From Chrysomallon squamiferum (taxonomy: Eukaryota; Mollusca; Gastropoda; Neomphalida; Peltospiridae): a stretch of 64,000 bases of DNA. Location of the stretch: positions 22,543,755 through 22,607,754 of the forward strand of contig CM022670.1 in NCBI GenBank assembly GCA_012295275.1. Reading direction: 5' to 3'. Position numbers and translations under genes: made by a program. Below the pieces are notes generated by a model. The model searched no databases. It was given only the letters and a program-made list of their open reading frames with translations, and was not told the DNA's origin. Below, one piece after another: positions 1 through 14,300 of this stretch. The number at the start of each line of letters is the position of its first letter. The first letter of the stretch is position 1.

Positions 1-664
1 TTCATTCAGCAAGTTTTAATTTTAATCTTCAGACCTTTAAGAATAGTTTCTTTCAGTTTTGTTTTATTTGTATTGCATTGCATTATATTGTAATGATTAA
101 TTTGTCTTCTATTAGTAGACATACAAGTGGTTGACATTAGTTGTGTCAGGTCAGTATTTTAACGTAGCCATCTCCGCTTGTGTTTAACAACTTCTCTGTT
201 GTATTCACTGCTGACAGAACGAGAGAGGCGTCTCGTCGGGTGTTCGTGTGTGTGTTCACGCTGGAAATAACCTTGTGTGGGCGGGATGAACTAATACAGG
301 CTGCAGCATATCCTGCTTCGGTTGTTTTGATCCTTCAAAACCGAACGCTTAACACGCTAATTACTAAAGAACAAGAAAAGCAATTATGCATGTTAGAACT
401 CTGAGTATAAACAGTGTATTGTATTAAAGAAGCAATCACAAAACGATTTCGTGAAAATTCCAGAACTGTTTCAACTTAACTACGTCTTAAAGGTTTTCAT
501 TACAGCTTCTTTTTTCTTTTTTTTTTTTTTTTTTCTTTCTTCTACTTTTTCTTTTTGTTTGTTAGTTTGTTACGTGTGTGTTTGTTTCTTCTTCTTTCTG
601 TTAAACTATTCTGAAATGTAATTCTAGACTGTTTTGGATTTTTAAAATGTGCACCTGTTTGTGT

Positions 665-666
<2 letters not shown>

Positions 667-742
<76 letters not shown>
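667..742. repeat. (GT)n microsatellite, about 38 uninterrupted units
   Basis: A perfect GT dinucleotide run of 76 bp. It produces an apparent Cys/Val-rich reading frame across it, which is not a gene. Confidence 0.97.
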
Positions 743-745
<3 letters not shown>

Positions 746-1632
746 TGTATTTATTTACATATCGTTGTTTTTAATCAGTTTCGTGAATGGGCACTTAATT
801 TTTTTTTACAAATCGGTAATAAAAGTAGCTTCAGTTCTGTTTTCTTAGGTTCCAAATATTTTAGAAGCAGTCATCACAAAGCCGAGGAAAACTTGTCCGT
901 TTTTTTCAGTTTCCATCAATCAGCCCATGTTAATGTTCGTAAAGGTCGACTGGTATCAATATCAACAATAAACTCAGCACTGTTGTACACCACTGCTTCG
1001 CTTCTAACGACGTTTTCCGCAAAATAAACTGATTCCGTTTGGCAGCGTTCTTCTCAAATTATGATACCAACAGCGAAAAATTAATCAAAACCACTGGTTA
1101 TTTTCCTACATGTATAAAAGCTGCACTCAGCTTCAAAGGCAATCTCTGCAGGTTATTATGATCTGTTTCAGAGACATTCTGATTTCATAAGAACGTGATG
1201 AAACCCAGGTTCCAGCACAATCTTGTTAACGCGAGTCCCAGTCGAAGAATCGATGGCCCGAAATCGTCTGCTTGGACTTTATGATTGTAAAATTATGTAT
1301 GATAACTAACAGATGTTCTTTTAAAATTTTCTTTTTATTAGCGCCGATGTTGTTAGGCCTATCATAAATCGATAAAACATTATAGAAATAACGTGGTTAA
1401 GGATGATTTAAAAAATGTGTATAATATTACAGAAATTAATACCTGAGCGTGCTATCAAAGGCGTTTAGTTTTTCACATACTAGTAATAAAATGACTTTAG
1501 ATGGAAATGAAGCCTTTATGGCTACTGATGGTTTATTCATGGACATATATCCAAGTTTTAATTTATATTGATTATATTGATATGTTTAATTATGTCACAT
1601 AGACAGTCTTCTTCAAAAATGCCTATTTAGTT

Positions 1633-1633
<1 letters not shown>

Positions 1634-1682
<49 letters not shown>

Positions 1683-1721
1683 TAATAATAATAATAATAA
1701 TAATGATAATAATAATAATAT
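1634..1721. repeat. (AAT)n microsatellite with GAT interruptions
   Basis: A trinucleotide run of about 88 bp, interrupted by GAT variants. Confidence 0.95.
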
Positions 1722-1911
1722 AATTACTAACAACACTAATTAATAAATGATTCATGTATTAAAAGATGTCCCATTATATATACATATACATTTTTTCAGT
1801 GTATTTGATATTAGCTTTGAGTGGAGATTTGTGAAATGTTTTAATTTCTTGTTTCATGCTGGAGAGAGACTGCTGTTGAACTTTTTTGTTTGATTTTTTC
1901 TGTTGCAACAG

Positions 1912-2079
1912 CAATGATATCGCTTATGTGAAACTTCATAATAGACTGGCATCCATAGAAAACGACACACAGAATAAGAAACCGGTCGAAACTCGCATTA
2001 AGACCGCGGTGGACTCTAACGAAAATAACATGATTGTTACGAAAGAGGTTCCCTGCTGGCCAGTGCGCAGGACACAAAG
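1912..2079 (+). CDS. Upstream coding exon of the CAAX-protein gene (long isoform)
   Basis: Seen: a 168-bp open stretch between an acceptor (TTGCAACAG before 1912) and a strong donor (GTAAGC at 2080). The exon starts with the last base of a codon and ends with two bases of the next, giving a peptide that includes RLASIENDTQNKKPVETRIK and a KEVPCWPVRRTQ segment. Its end phase fits the exon at 14149 exactly: AG plus C gives Ser, followed by MESRDNPF. The first ATG in the exon is out of this frame and quickly stopped; the only in-frame Met is mid-exon, so this is probably an internal exon whose 5' partner lies further left or off the window. Inferred: an alternative, longer N-terminus for the CAAX protein. 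I do not recognise the peptide. Base composition is richer in GC than the flanks, as expected for coding sequence. Confidence 0.6.
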
Positions 2080-3562
2080 GTAAGCGGCAGATTGTGGTGG
2101 CATGCAGACTGGCTTCTTGTGCTTTGCTCTCAGTCGAAACGTTGCCAAGAAACCAGTCTAACCGGAAATCTGTTCGTCTGTCAGTGACTCCTTGTGCCCT
2201 CTCTCTCTCCTACCCCCCCTCTGTTAACGAGTTAAACTTCTTGTGAACTAACATTCGTGTGGTTTAGATGTCGTCAGTAATTAACAAGCTGTCGTGTGGT
2301 CTTCGTGTCAGTGGGTTCACCTCGCTAACTTAATACATTTGAAACGTTGTTGATGTTGTAGTTGTTTGTTCTGTTTCGACATACGCTCTGTATTAATCAG
2401 ACCGTTGGCATTTCAGGTTTTGACACTACCCCATGTAAATAAACAAAAAAAAAACAAATAATAATAATGAATAGTGAAAATAAAAACATTTCTGAGTCAA
2501 CTTGTTGGAATCTAACAAATAGCCTGATAATTTTTTTTTTTTATTATTATTTTTTTTTTTAAACGCCACATGCACACACACAAACACACCACTTTAAAAT
2601 GTAAAATATAAATAAATTAATAAAATGCCTGTGCAAAACTTCATCACATGGTCTCAGAAGATCTGTAAATTATATTATGTTATTACCTGGGGGTTTGAAA
2701 ATGCAATTTTGTAAACAGAAATATCTATTCTTGGAAGATATTTTAAATATATTGTAATGGTGCTATTATTTTAACGTTAAAAAAAAAAAAAAAGCAATGT
2801 TATTATTACTTGAATATGTTTTTGTTTTCTTTCAATTTCTTATCTTTATTGTCTTATTACTTTTTTGTTATTATTATTGTCATCATCATTATTGTTATTT
2901 TTATTTCAACTCTAAATAACATAATTTTTATTATTTATTTATTTATTTGTTTGTTTGTTTGTTTGTTTGTTATCCTGGGGTATAGTTAAACATTTGTTAT
3001 TGTAGAATACATTCCTAAGTAGTATTTAACAAATTAATAGTTAAGTGTTTTATGTTTATATTATCTGTTTAATATAAAGTATATTTGTAACAGTTTAATT
3101 TAAGACTTCTAAAAACAAATTCATTTGTTTATTATTATTATCATCATCATTATTATCATTATTATTATCATCATCACAATCATCATCATTATCAGCATCA
3201 TCATCATCATGTTATTATTATTATTATTATCTTACTTTTTCCCCCATTGATTCATTTGAGCCTGCAAATTCTAAGAATTAACCTAATTAAGGTTCACATG
3301 TGAAAATATTTCTTTTAATTCTCCTGCCTTTTGTAAATTTGATTACTGTCAGAAAATAACGCAGCTAACGTTGACGTACTGTGTTAGAGAACGCGAGTTC
3401 GTCACTGTGTGCAGTTGATCTGCCAAAACCAGCAGCTTGTTTACTAACAAGAGAAGTGGCATCTTTCCACATACCTCTGTGGAAGTCATTATGTGTATGG
3501 TTTCCATGTCAAGAACACATGCACTAATGTATGGCGAGTTCTGTCAGCGAAATATTTAATAA

Positions 3563-3602
3563 CAGTAGTAGTAGTAGTAGTAGTAATAGTTGTTGTTGTT
3601 GC

Positions 3603-3633
<31 letters not shown>

Positions 3634-3678
3634 GCTGTTGTTGTTTGCTGTTGTTGTTGCTGTTTTTTGCTGTTGTTA
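3563..3678. repeat. (AGT)n/(TTG)n compound microsatellite
   Basis: AGT units run into TTG/CTG units for about 115 bp. All six frames yield homopolymer-like peptides (poly-Cys, poly-Val, poly-Thr/Gln), which are repeat artefacts. Confidence 0.93.
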
Positions 3679-5929
3679 TAGTAAAAGTAACACATAAATC
3701 AAAACATTATAGCTATTTAATATTGATTTGATGAACGGCAGCTAATCTGTAAAAGCAGTTTTTATATTGTTAATGACAAGACTGCGGAAATTCAGTTTAT
3801 AATAATTATTATCAGTTACGTCTTTGGGAGAGACTAGGGGCTGTTATAAAACTAAACAAAACAAAAAAATAAAAACTGCAATCTTCTTTTGAGTATTATT
3901 TATTTATTTATTCATTCGTTCGTTCGTTCATTTATTCAGTTAGTGATATAATGTGTAGATATATCAAAACATTCTGTCATTTTGTGCTGGTGTTCATTAT
4001 AACTTACAAAGTAAATTATTGTTTACGACCCGCCAGGGTAAGTACGAGAACTTTTCTTTATATTTCAAACAATACCTATGTTTATTAAACACACACGCGA
4101 CTGTCTACATTGTTACAGTGTTTCTTTAACTGACTAATTAAACGGACAGACAAACACAGCGATACTTAAAAAACAAAACGACATCTTAACACAGTAAAGT
4201 GTGCGGAGGGTGATGAAGGCTATCACACTGCAGAGTATTACGTTCAGAGATGAAAGCAGTAACATCACAAAAATGTCAAATAAATAAACCACTACTCTTG
4301 GTACACCATCAAACAGAATCAAACCCACCCTGAAGCTAACACTAAAGTAAAAGGTTTTCGCGTAGGCAGATTTATTGTCTGGCGTGGGTAAACTTACCTT
4401 TTACTTTTTTTTATTTTTATTGTTGTTATTGTTGTTGTGTTGTTGGTGTTTTTGTTGTTATTTTGTAATTGTTGTTAGTACTAACATCATCATCGTTTGT
4501 CTTATTATTGTTAATAGTAGTAGTGGTAGTAGGAGTAGTGTTTTAAATTAATGCATTTTTACGTATTCTGCAATTTGAGCTGATCAAATTGCTTTTGGAT
4601 GCAAAAGCAGATGTTCGCTGTCCCCTAAAACATACATGTAATTTGTAGAAGAAGTCAAAATACGTCCATCAGGTAAATCCAGGTATGTACACCCAGCACC
4701 TTCCCTTTCACCAACCTAATTTGCGTCATCTTTATAATGAAAGTTTTCTAGTGAAAATTATATCCCGCATAGTGATGTTGCACACCCATTTGAAATTTTG
4801 TATCTGTCTTGTGTCAGTTTGTGATTCTTCAACAAATTTTAAATGTAAAGAACGGCAAAAAAGAAACCTTGGAGTATGAAATGAAACATGAAGTTAGCTA
4901 TTTTATATAAATTATATAAAAATAAACGGTTAAGAAATGCCTTTAATCGATATGATGACACATGATTTTTTATTATTGTTGTTGTTGCCGTTGTTGTTCA
5001 TGTGGTTGTTGTTGTTATTATTACCACAGGAAACAAATTAGAAGCCTATGATTAAAAGAGCGACACTCATATTAATCTTCGTCACGATAATGAAAATTAA
5101 AGTCATAAAACCTGTGCTATAATAATAATTGATAACAGTTTTATTAATTTCTTATTAATTTTTATTCATAGGTCAGAATGAGAGAGGGGACCTTTGTGGT
5201 TAATGTTATTATTTAATACACAGTCTTAATATCCTACTGCTATAATGATGAAATACCACGGTCATTTTGATTTGATGGAATGGACGAAATGACTCCCGTA
5301 AAACACACTTTATGATATCAGCATATCCATAAAAACTCTTCGTTACCGCAAAGCTTTTTAGAGTAATTGTGTGAGATTGTTATCAAAGGCAGAGGTGCAG
5401 AAACAGATTCGATCGTAAATTCTTTATTTTTATTATTATTATATATATATATTTTTTAACCTATTTGTTATTTAAAAATATTTCTATATGGGAAAGCTTG
5501 TTTTAGCCACTGAACCTCACTCAGTAGATAATATTTAAATTTCATTATACAGAATAAATGAAATTTATATAACTATGCCAAAACTTTTATACTGACAGGG
5601 ATGTAAACGTAATCTGTTTAAGGGCTCGAACTCTCTGAAAATAAATCACGAGTTATCACAAGCTCAGACATGAAAACTAATATCAAGTACAAAAGAAAAG
5701 TGTCAAATAGCTACACGAGCCATTCGTAAATAATCAGTTATAAGCAAATAGATATAATACGGTGGTGCGTGAATAAAATAGCAATAGTTGATACTAGTTC
5801 GTGAAGTATTAACTATGACGTTAGAGGTGTGATAGTACGAACTCACGGGAACTCGGTCTGATAAGTATATTTGTCTTTACTTATGCTACAGTAAAACTAC
5901 GTTTCTTCGATTTCTTCTTCTTCATATTA

Positions 5930-6002
5930 ATAGTAGTAGTAGTAATAGTAATACTAGTGGTAGTAGTAGTAGTAGTAGTAGTATTGTTGTTGGTTGTTGT
6001 TT
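5930..6002. repeat. (AGT)n/(TTG)n imperfect microsatellite
   Basis: Interrupted AGT units grade into TTG units. Confidence 0.85.
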
Positions 6003-6408
6003 TGTTATGTTCAAATTTAAAAGCTTAAAAATTATAATGAGATAAAAAGAAAACTTTAATGATTAAGAATTACGGAATTAGAAGTCATGTTAGATTTTTA
6101 AGTCATTATCTATATAAGATATAATATTATAACATATATAATAATCGACTTTGCTCCTAAATTCTTTTGACGGCCCAAATCATATAAGATAAAGTAAACA
6201 TTAGGATCCAAGAAAAACTTCTGATTCTCACTTGTGATCGTGAAATTAAACTTTTGCTTCTTCTTGAAATTTTTTCTTTTTTTTTCTTTTTTCTTTCTTA
6301 AATCCTATATCTGACATTCCTAAGTATATTTTCTTTCTCTGTCCTTTGCTGCAGCGGAACGGAGTTATCTGTTCACAGAAATGAATTAAATATTTTCCAC
6401 AGGAACCT

Positions 6409-6460
6409 AATAATAATAATAATAATAATAAAGAAAAATAATAATAATAATAATAATAAA
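6409..6460. repeat. (AAT)n interrupted microsatellite
   Basis: Two AAT blocks flank a short AAAGAAAA interruption. Confidence 0.9.
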
Positions 6461-6649
6461 GAAAACTGGCAATGCACATAACAAATCCTAAATTCAATTA
6501 ATCTCAACACCCAAAAAGACAATGTTAACGGCAATCAATAATAAGCAGTTAAAATATAAAAATCATTTAGGTCATAAACGCAGCACCAGTGAATATGTGA
6601 ATATAAATACTCAGTATTATTCAGTTATTATTTTAAAAAATGTAAAGCT

Positions 6650-6651
<2 letters not shown>

Positions 6652-6731
<80 letters not shown>
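6652..6731. repeat. (TC)n microsatellite, about 40 units
   Basis: A perfect TC run of about 80 bp, some 430 bp upstream of the candidate short-isoform promoter. On the + strand it is a polypyrimidine tract able to adopt non-B DNA. Confidence 0.97.
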
Positions 6732-6734
<3 letters not shown>

Positions 6735-6939
6735 GGATATTAAAGTCAGCTCCAGTACACAAAAGTAATTAATTTTTTTTTTTTTTTTTTTTTAAATGAC
6801 AAAAACATGTATTCAGTGTCCCAAAACATGACATTCCTGTTCCATGGAAATCAGCTAAGGTTAACTGCATGGCTTAACTTAAATTAGCTCATCCATGTCA
6901 ACAGGGTAAAAATCGAAAACAGTCATCATTAATGTTACG

Positions 6940-7159
6940 AGTTTGTGCTCGTGATCTGCCGACCGGTTAGTCACACGCCGTAACGCTCTGCCGACTCTAG
7001 TTGCACTGGAACCAGACGTCTTTCCAAAGCTTCCCGCCTTAAACCGACGTTGTTTCAATTATCATAAATATTGAACATTACCATGGCAACAGCCTTCTGA
7101 CTAAGTTCACGTCAACGCGTGGATTCCCACTCTTGTTTTCATTCTGTCGTCATTCCAGC
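6940..7159 (+). promoter_or_regulatory. Candidate promoter and 5' UTR of the short CAAX isoform
   Basis: This stretch is clearly richer in GC and CpG than its surroundings, with CpG-containing words such as CGACCGG, CACGCCG and ACGCGT. It lies immediately upstream of a start codon with a good purine context at 7160. Inferred: a CpG-rich promoter driving the short isoform. I see no TATA box at the expected spacing. The call rests on composition and position only. Confidence 0.45.
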
Positions 7160-8295
7160 ATGGAGGGGGACACAGAGGAACGGTAAGGCTTTTTCAACGA
7201 TATTTTTTTTAATGCGATTAATCATGGCAGCTTCTTTGTCGCATCTTGCAATCGCCATTTTGTTACAGCACCCGGATGAAAACTGTTAAATTGTAAATAC
7301 GACAAACGGCACCTCGCACGCTGTAAGTAGAATGTAATGTCGGCGTTTTGAAACCACACGACGCGCCGGCGGTCGATATCGCAGTATTGTCCTCCACTGG
7401 TTCACCTGAGATTTTATATTTTATTGTCATGTTTGAGAAAAAAAAACAAAGACAATAAACAGTTTCATGCACACAAAAAGAATTGACCGATGTGAACATT
7501 GCACGACAGTAAAACCAAATACGAACACCGTTCTAATTTCAGTATCGTTTTTATGAATTGATGTTAAATATTAATAACCATTATCTAGGTAACAAAGAAC
7601 ATGGTTTCGGTCACCCATCAGTGAAAACGGAAATGCTGGTAAAATAGGCACGACAACTGTTTATTAGTAATCGCCCTTGACCATCTCCTTTGTTGGGTCT
7701 TGGGATATGTCAAAGCACTTTCCACTAATTTTCTTTTATTTGTATTTGCATTCATCGGAAAACCATCTAATTAATTTTTCTTCACACAACCCAATTCTGA
7801 TCGTGTGCTGCAGAGACTAATCGGGAGATGAAGAAATAAATAAACTGAAAAATCACTTGTCCTAGAATTTGGGTCAGTGTTACTGAACAGATAACTCGAC
7901 CTCCGAGGTCAGGATTGGCAATGCACACGGCTGTGTAAACAGACAAGCCAGTAGTTGTGTCCAATAAAACACAGTTTCTAACAGTGGTCAGTTTGAATTG
8001 TACTTTGTATTGACAGATGGTGTTTCCCTGTCAGTTTGACACAGAGAAAGTCGGTGGCTTTTTTGCGGATTAGTTTTAACCAACAGGGTATTGAATTAAT
8101 GCATGTGAATTCGGGTCGTTCAGTAGATTTCAAACAACATGTAGAATACATGGATAGATAATAAATTATTTGTTAATCCGACTATTGTTTGTTGTACGTG
8201 GAATTTTATCGGAATTTTTTGAGCTCATATTGTTTATTGTAGCCTAGTGTAAGTATATCGAGCATAGCACGATGTCATTTCCCTAGCCTTTCCTA

Positions 8296-8345
<50 letters not shown>

Positions 8346-11300
8346 AAAATATATTTTAGCAGGATTTATCTGTAAGCAAACGGTAGCTGTTGATTCGTGT
8401 CTGTGGGTTATTTCTTGTAGTGCCTCGTCTTTGTTACCAACTGTTTTGTTTCTTTTCCTTTTGAAACTATCATATAAAAGATTCCTTGTTGCTGATCAAT
8501 ATGAATAGCCAGTTCAGTGCGGTAGATTTTTTTTTTTTTTTTTTATATATATATATTTTTTTATTAATGTTAGAAGTAATAAAATCTGCGAGATGTCGTA
8601 GAACGAATGTTAATAACCTAAAGTTACTGATGTTTTTGTATAGCGAATACTCCTTACTATTAGTCGAAATAAAATAAAATATGAATATTTTAACTTCATG
8701 GCGATTATGCTGATGAAATATACAAAATAAATATTTTTTCTTCTTTTTTCCTTCATATTATTTTAACGATAAAAAAGAAGAATACAAAATACAATATTGA
8801 ATGTATTTTTAATTAAGTTAGGTAATAAATTATTTATTTTCTTTCTCTCTCCAAATATCAGATAAACAATAAGTGCAATAAATACATTTAATACAATCCA
8901 AGAAAACGATGTTAAAATAAGAACATTTGTCTTGCGAAAGATTTCAGTTAAGCCTTTGATTCATTCATTATAGTGAAGTTTTGTGTTAGTTAATAACTAG
9001 TTTAATACATCTGTAATAAAATATTTTCAGAAAGGTCAATGTAAAATTTCTTATTTGACTCAGTACGATGACTGTCGCCAAGCATTTGTCAACCACTTTG
9101 TTATAACAAGCAATTATTTGTTTTTGTAATTCAAGAGTGGAAACTCCCATAACAATCTTCCAGTTTGGAATTCTTTTTATTTGATAATACCAGTTTAACA
9201 AGCAGCCAGACATTTTGTTGCACAACAAATGTGATTTTTACATTATATTGTTAGCTACAAACATCAACTACTGAACATTCAGAAGCTGTGGCAAATTTAT
9301 TTTCCTCTTAAAAATGACGAAAGTGGACAGATAAATAAATTGCCTTTCTATCCTATTGTCTATGAAATATTTAAAGCTGTCATAAGTAACTGTCCAAGCA
9401 GATCTAATGTATCAAAGAAAAAAGCCACAGACTCTTTTTGCACCAACAAAAATAACTTAGACCATCGAAATAGAAATGTTACACGGTGGTTTTATTGGAT
9501 TGTCTCATTGAAAGTGAATTCTGTTATTCTCATCGATTATGCCGCGGTGAACTGGTTCATATCCTTCTGATCAGATCGACTTCTAACTGCGTGGAATATT
9601 TTTTTTTTCTCTGCTATGTCAGCTATCACATAAAGATAAGTTAATTACAATGCAGCAGCGCTTAGTATTCAGAATCTTGTAACTCAAACTGTGTAATGAA
9701 ACCATACCAGGGAACTCCAATCTTGGAGTTAATAGTTACGTTGAATTCAGATAGCATACATTTTTTTTTTATCGTGAGACCCATAAATCTTGAACACGTC
9801 CCATTAAAATATTACAATTATGGATCCTGTTTCGAGAAGAATCATGAATTTGATGCCATAAATTACTGTTCAAACGATATCATGGAGTTGTCACATTAGT
9901 CAAGCTTTATGTGAACTAACTGCAAGATTCGCGATGGGATAGTTTCAAGATTAATGTACGACAAGTCCAATAATGTAACAATCACTGCTTCTTCAATTAC
10001 TTCAAAGGTTTTCTTATTAGCATTGTAAAAGATAATCACTTCAACGCCAAAACATCGATTATCTGTTATACGTGATTTCTGTAATGCTTTACTTCAGTGA
10101 ATCAGAGCACCAGGTTTTATTTTTTATGTATATTGTATAATTATATGCATTTTTTAAAATTATTTATTTAGATTTATTATTTTTAAGGAAGAGAATGCAT
10201 TTTGAGCAGCTGTCGTTGATATGCAATCTGCATTCCAGGTTTAAGCCAAATTACAACTGAGTAAACATCGATTTGTTTTAATTAAAAAGCCAGTTGTAAA
10301 ATCAACGTTTGGTAATATTGTGAGCTAACGGTTGTTCGCTCCTAGACTGGTTTATTATAAACGCACCACAGGACACATTTAATATTAGTATCAGTTAACA
10401 TAATGTGACCGAAAAAACAGTACTTTTTTTATAGACAGTTTCGTATTTAAGTCTTAAGTTTACACGAATAAAATATATTTTTCACAGTTCTGGGAAACAC
10501 TCGTTTTGTTTTCTTCATATTTCTTTATTAATAACAAAGACAAATATGAAAGGTCATTTTGCATTAATATCCATCGTTATTAGTTTTAAATCGGATCTTT
10601 CTGCAAGATAATGCGATTACTTACTATTTGTAACTCTAAACTTCTGGTATTAATCTTGAAAGGTTAAATTATTTCGGATTTGGTTTTAAGTCAGCGAACA
10701 CTAATTAAATAATAAATACCTTCCATATTTATTTTACTTGATTTATTTTCTTCATCTTTTCCCCCACTCTTGTGTTTTACGTTATTCTCTTTTTCTCCTG
10801 CATCATCATGCTATTTTTCTTAATTAACTTTCTATAATCTGAACTTCATAATTAAGACATTAACATAAAAGTAGTCATTGTTAGTTATGTTTAATAAATA
10901 AATAAATAAATTTAAAATAAAAACTATTTACACTACTGTAAACAAGTAAAAGTACATCAACAGCATTCAGTATGTTCTGTTACTGTAAAGCACGGTTAAG
11001 CACCTTCAACGATTCTGGTTAGAGAAAAGATTGATGGGCCAACGATAATATTCCTTGCTGCCATACATAGGCTTCGTTGAATAATCATCTGATTGAAAAA
11101 TATTGCTGAGATTACAAAAACTGACATAAGATAATATATTGCTGAGACATTTGTAAAACTAGATCTAACTACTGGATTAGTCAGGTTGATGATATTTAAA
11201 TGAAAACATGTAAATTGGCACTTTTTTTTTTCCCCCCCTTTTTTTTGTTTGTTTTAAAGGTCATGATATAATGTTATGGATTTTAATATATTCCTTTTCA

Positions 11301-14300
11301 AAAAGAGTTTTAGTTTCAAAAATACGTTTTTTTTATTTCAATTGCCAAGAATATTCTTCATTCTTCTTTTTGCGTTGGAAAATCACGTTTTTGTGTTATT
11401 TTATTTTTTAATTATTATTTTATAATATCTAAATCTGATTAGTTAATATTATTAACGTTAGACCTTTTTTTTTTTTTTAAATTTATTATTAAAATAAGAA
11501 CAATATTTTAACGATCTGTTTCATTAATATTCTCAAAATGTTCTATTATTAAGTGTTTACAACCTCTTGCATTCGGTTTTAAATGTCACCGGCCTTAAAC
11601 TGTTTTAAATAAGCAGAGCACAAGCAAGAAGGGTGAACGAGTAGAATAGATCCATTTTGTTCTGGGGATATTCGTCTGATACTGTCATCGACAGTAGTTA
11701 ATTAACACGTACGACTATAGAAGGTCTTAATTTCCAAATATTTATTAAATTTACGGTAAATGTTGTTTTTAAATGTATCATACAATAAATAAATAAATAA
11801 ATAATATATGAAATTTCGTAAATTTACTGAATCCTGCCGCACGCCCACGCCCCCAGCAAAAAAAAAAAAAAAACACAAAAAAAAACACAAAAAACATGCG
11901 ATAACAGTTGTCAATTCTCTTTACTAAACTGACTCATGCGAACCATCACAGGCAAGACCGTTGTTTATTTATAGTGAGTGAGTGGGTAGTTCAGCGCTGG
12001 TTACAATATGTTACAAATTAAAATGACACAAACAATAACCTTTTGAACGCAGAGAAATTATTTTATTAATAATTAATTTGGTCAGCGTCTAAATATAGTA
12101 GTATTGGGTGAAATTAAACAACTAACGAAAACGCCAAACACGAAACTAAGGGGACAGATCTCTAAATCATTTTATAAAACAATGAACGACAATTGTACGC
12201 AACTAAATCGGCCTCATTTCAGTTAGAAGTGTGAAATGAAAATAAGAGGGCAGATGATCGTGGATTCCTTTGCTTCCAAATTATCCGGTTAACCGATCGT
12301 AACTGTGTAATTTACCCACATCATAGTAGAAGATGTGATCCTGATTGTGAATTTTATTTGTAGAAAAGTGCAAAAACCCTGTCAGCACCATGATATATGT
12401 GATCATGACAGCACTGTAATATTCCTCAGGACTCATCTGGGTTACGACGACCTTTTGAAACTGCGATCAATATCCTAACAGCAGTTTGTCTGGTTCGCGC
12501 AATGTCTGTTCTAATGACACGAATAGCGCTTGACATTCGCCGCAAGTACAGTACGCCTCGTGGTCTAGCAAACTACAAACACTATTCTCTTATCAACACA
12601 CATGCAGACGAAACGAAGTATCTATTTTATTGTTTCAACAAACATAAGTTATCTAGTTTCCTTGCAAAAATATTGTTTTTGGGGTGTGTTTTTTTTTAGC
12701 AAGCTCCGACCCCGCCTATATTCATATAAAGTATGTTGTAATTCGCTTTTCCTCATCAAATGCTTTAAAGAATGACCTAAACGATTTTTTTTATAGTTCT
12801 GTTTTTCCTACTAGTATTTCTTGTTAAATATTAACATGATATTGTTTCTGTATCAGTAATAATTATTTGCAGATAAATGAAATTAGTCCTACTACACAGG
12901 CACATATGCTGATTAGTGTATGATTTATAACATCGGCACCAGGTACGTCCGAGGTACACAAACAGTCTGTGCAACAGGTCTTTGTTCCGTTATTTATTTT
13001 AATAAAATTGTGTAACATATTGAGATATTGGTCTATTTAAGGCAGTCTAGTTTATAATCGATCCTCTCTAGATCTCATTTATTAACTTGCAGTGAAACTG
13101 AAAGCCTATTACTGTACTGTATGTACTGCACTGAAAATATCTGGTGCATTAATAAACGTCTTGGTCGTCTGACAGCCACGTGCAATTTCTTTTTTTCTTT
13201 TTCTTTTTTTAAATGCATGCTGCTTCCTGGTGATTCACGATGAATCGACACCGAAATCGATTTAACATCATCAATAACTTAGTAGATGGTAAATCAGATT
13301 GCGTCTGTTTCATTATCATAGCCATATGTCATTTCCGTGTCACTGACTGACTGTTTTCCATTAAATGTCACTTTAAAATACAAACATGAAGAAAACAAAT
13401 TTAAAACATAATTTCAAATTATTTTTCTTTTTCAAATGAAGTATTGCGAAAACATGCCTCGTTTAAAATCAATAAAGTTCGGGCGTGGTTGCAATTTATA
13501 ACATACGCTCACGCATGCACACACATGTAATAATAGCCAGCCGTTAGCAGGCAACACATAATATTATTTTTCTTTGTTTAATTTAAATTTGTCAAATTAC
13601 GGCCAACAGTATATTAATTTTAAAGGCTAGTTAGATACCAACGATGGAAACGTAGAAAAGCATTGTCATTAATGGATTATAGTTACAAATTAAATAAAAA
13701 AACAAAATATTATTTCTAGAGGGTTTATTTCGTATGAAATGGCGGCAGATACAAAGCTAAACGTCAGTATAATATTATTCGATGAAGTTTAATAACCATG
13801 TTCAGAGAATAGAAAAGAAGTAAATTATAATTTTCAATAATAACAGGATTAGAAAGAAATAACTATAACAAAAAATGTGCTAGCCGTTGTATTTTCTTGT
13901 TAAATCTTCATAGTTTAATATTATTGTAATTTTTATTCGAATAAAAGCATGAAAGAAACACGGTGACATATTTTTTCTTTGTTTTTCTTTATTTATTAAA
14001 GGATTGATACAAATGGTTGTTGATAAACTTAAATGTATTTGATGCATTGGCATCATGGTGATGTTGTTAGCTATTGTAATAGTTTTAGTAACAAATCTGA
14101 TTTTACTAAATTTATTATTATTATTATTATTATTATTTCTTCTTTCAGCATGGAAAGTCGGGACAATCCTTTTCTTCCTGGAGGTGAACTAAGCAAGGAA
14201 GCAGACGAGCTTCTTAAGCGAGCCACGATAATTCGAGATCAGTTCCTGCTGGAGGAAGAGGCCAAGCGCAAAATTTTGGAGGAGGAGAAGAATAAACAGG

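Larger units (their letters stand above)
1..1911. other. Non-coding left flank
   Basis: I see no convincing coding exon here. The stretch holds T-rich runs, a long GT microsatellite (667-742) and an AAT microsatellite (1634-1721). Because the exon at 1912-2079 begins inside a codon, this stretch is probably intron or upstream sequence of the CAAX-protein gene. Confidence 0.6.
2080..6939. other. Intron-like repeat-rich region
   Basis: This is the 5' part of the roughly 12-kb intron between the exons at 1912-2079 and 14149-14620. It contains several trinucleotide microsatellites (3563-3678, 5930-6002, 6409-6460), a long TC run (6652-6731) and A/T homopolymers. I find no other supportable exon. 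Confidence 0.6.

Noticed and set aside
647-1027. 126-codon open frame starting in the GT repeat
   Set aside because: The first third is translated (GT)n, there is no family resemblance and no splice or promoter context.
3489-3731. Overlapping poly-Cys, poly-Val and poly-Thr/Gln frames on both strands
   Set aside because: All arise from the AGT/TTG microsatellite.
6650-6735. Poly-(Leu-Ser) reading frame
   Set aside because: Translation of the TC microsatellite.
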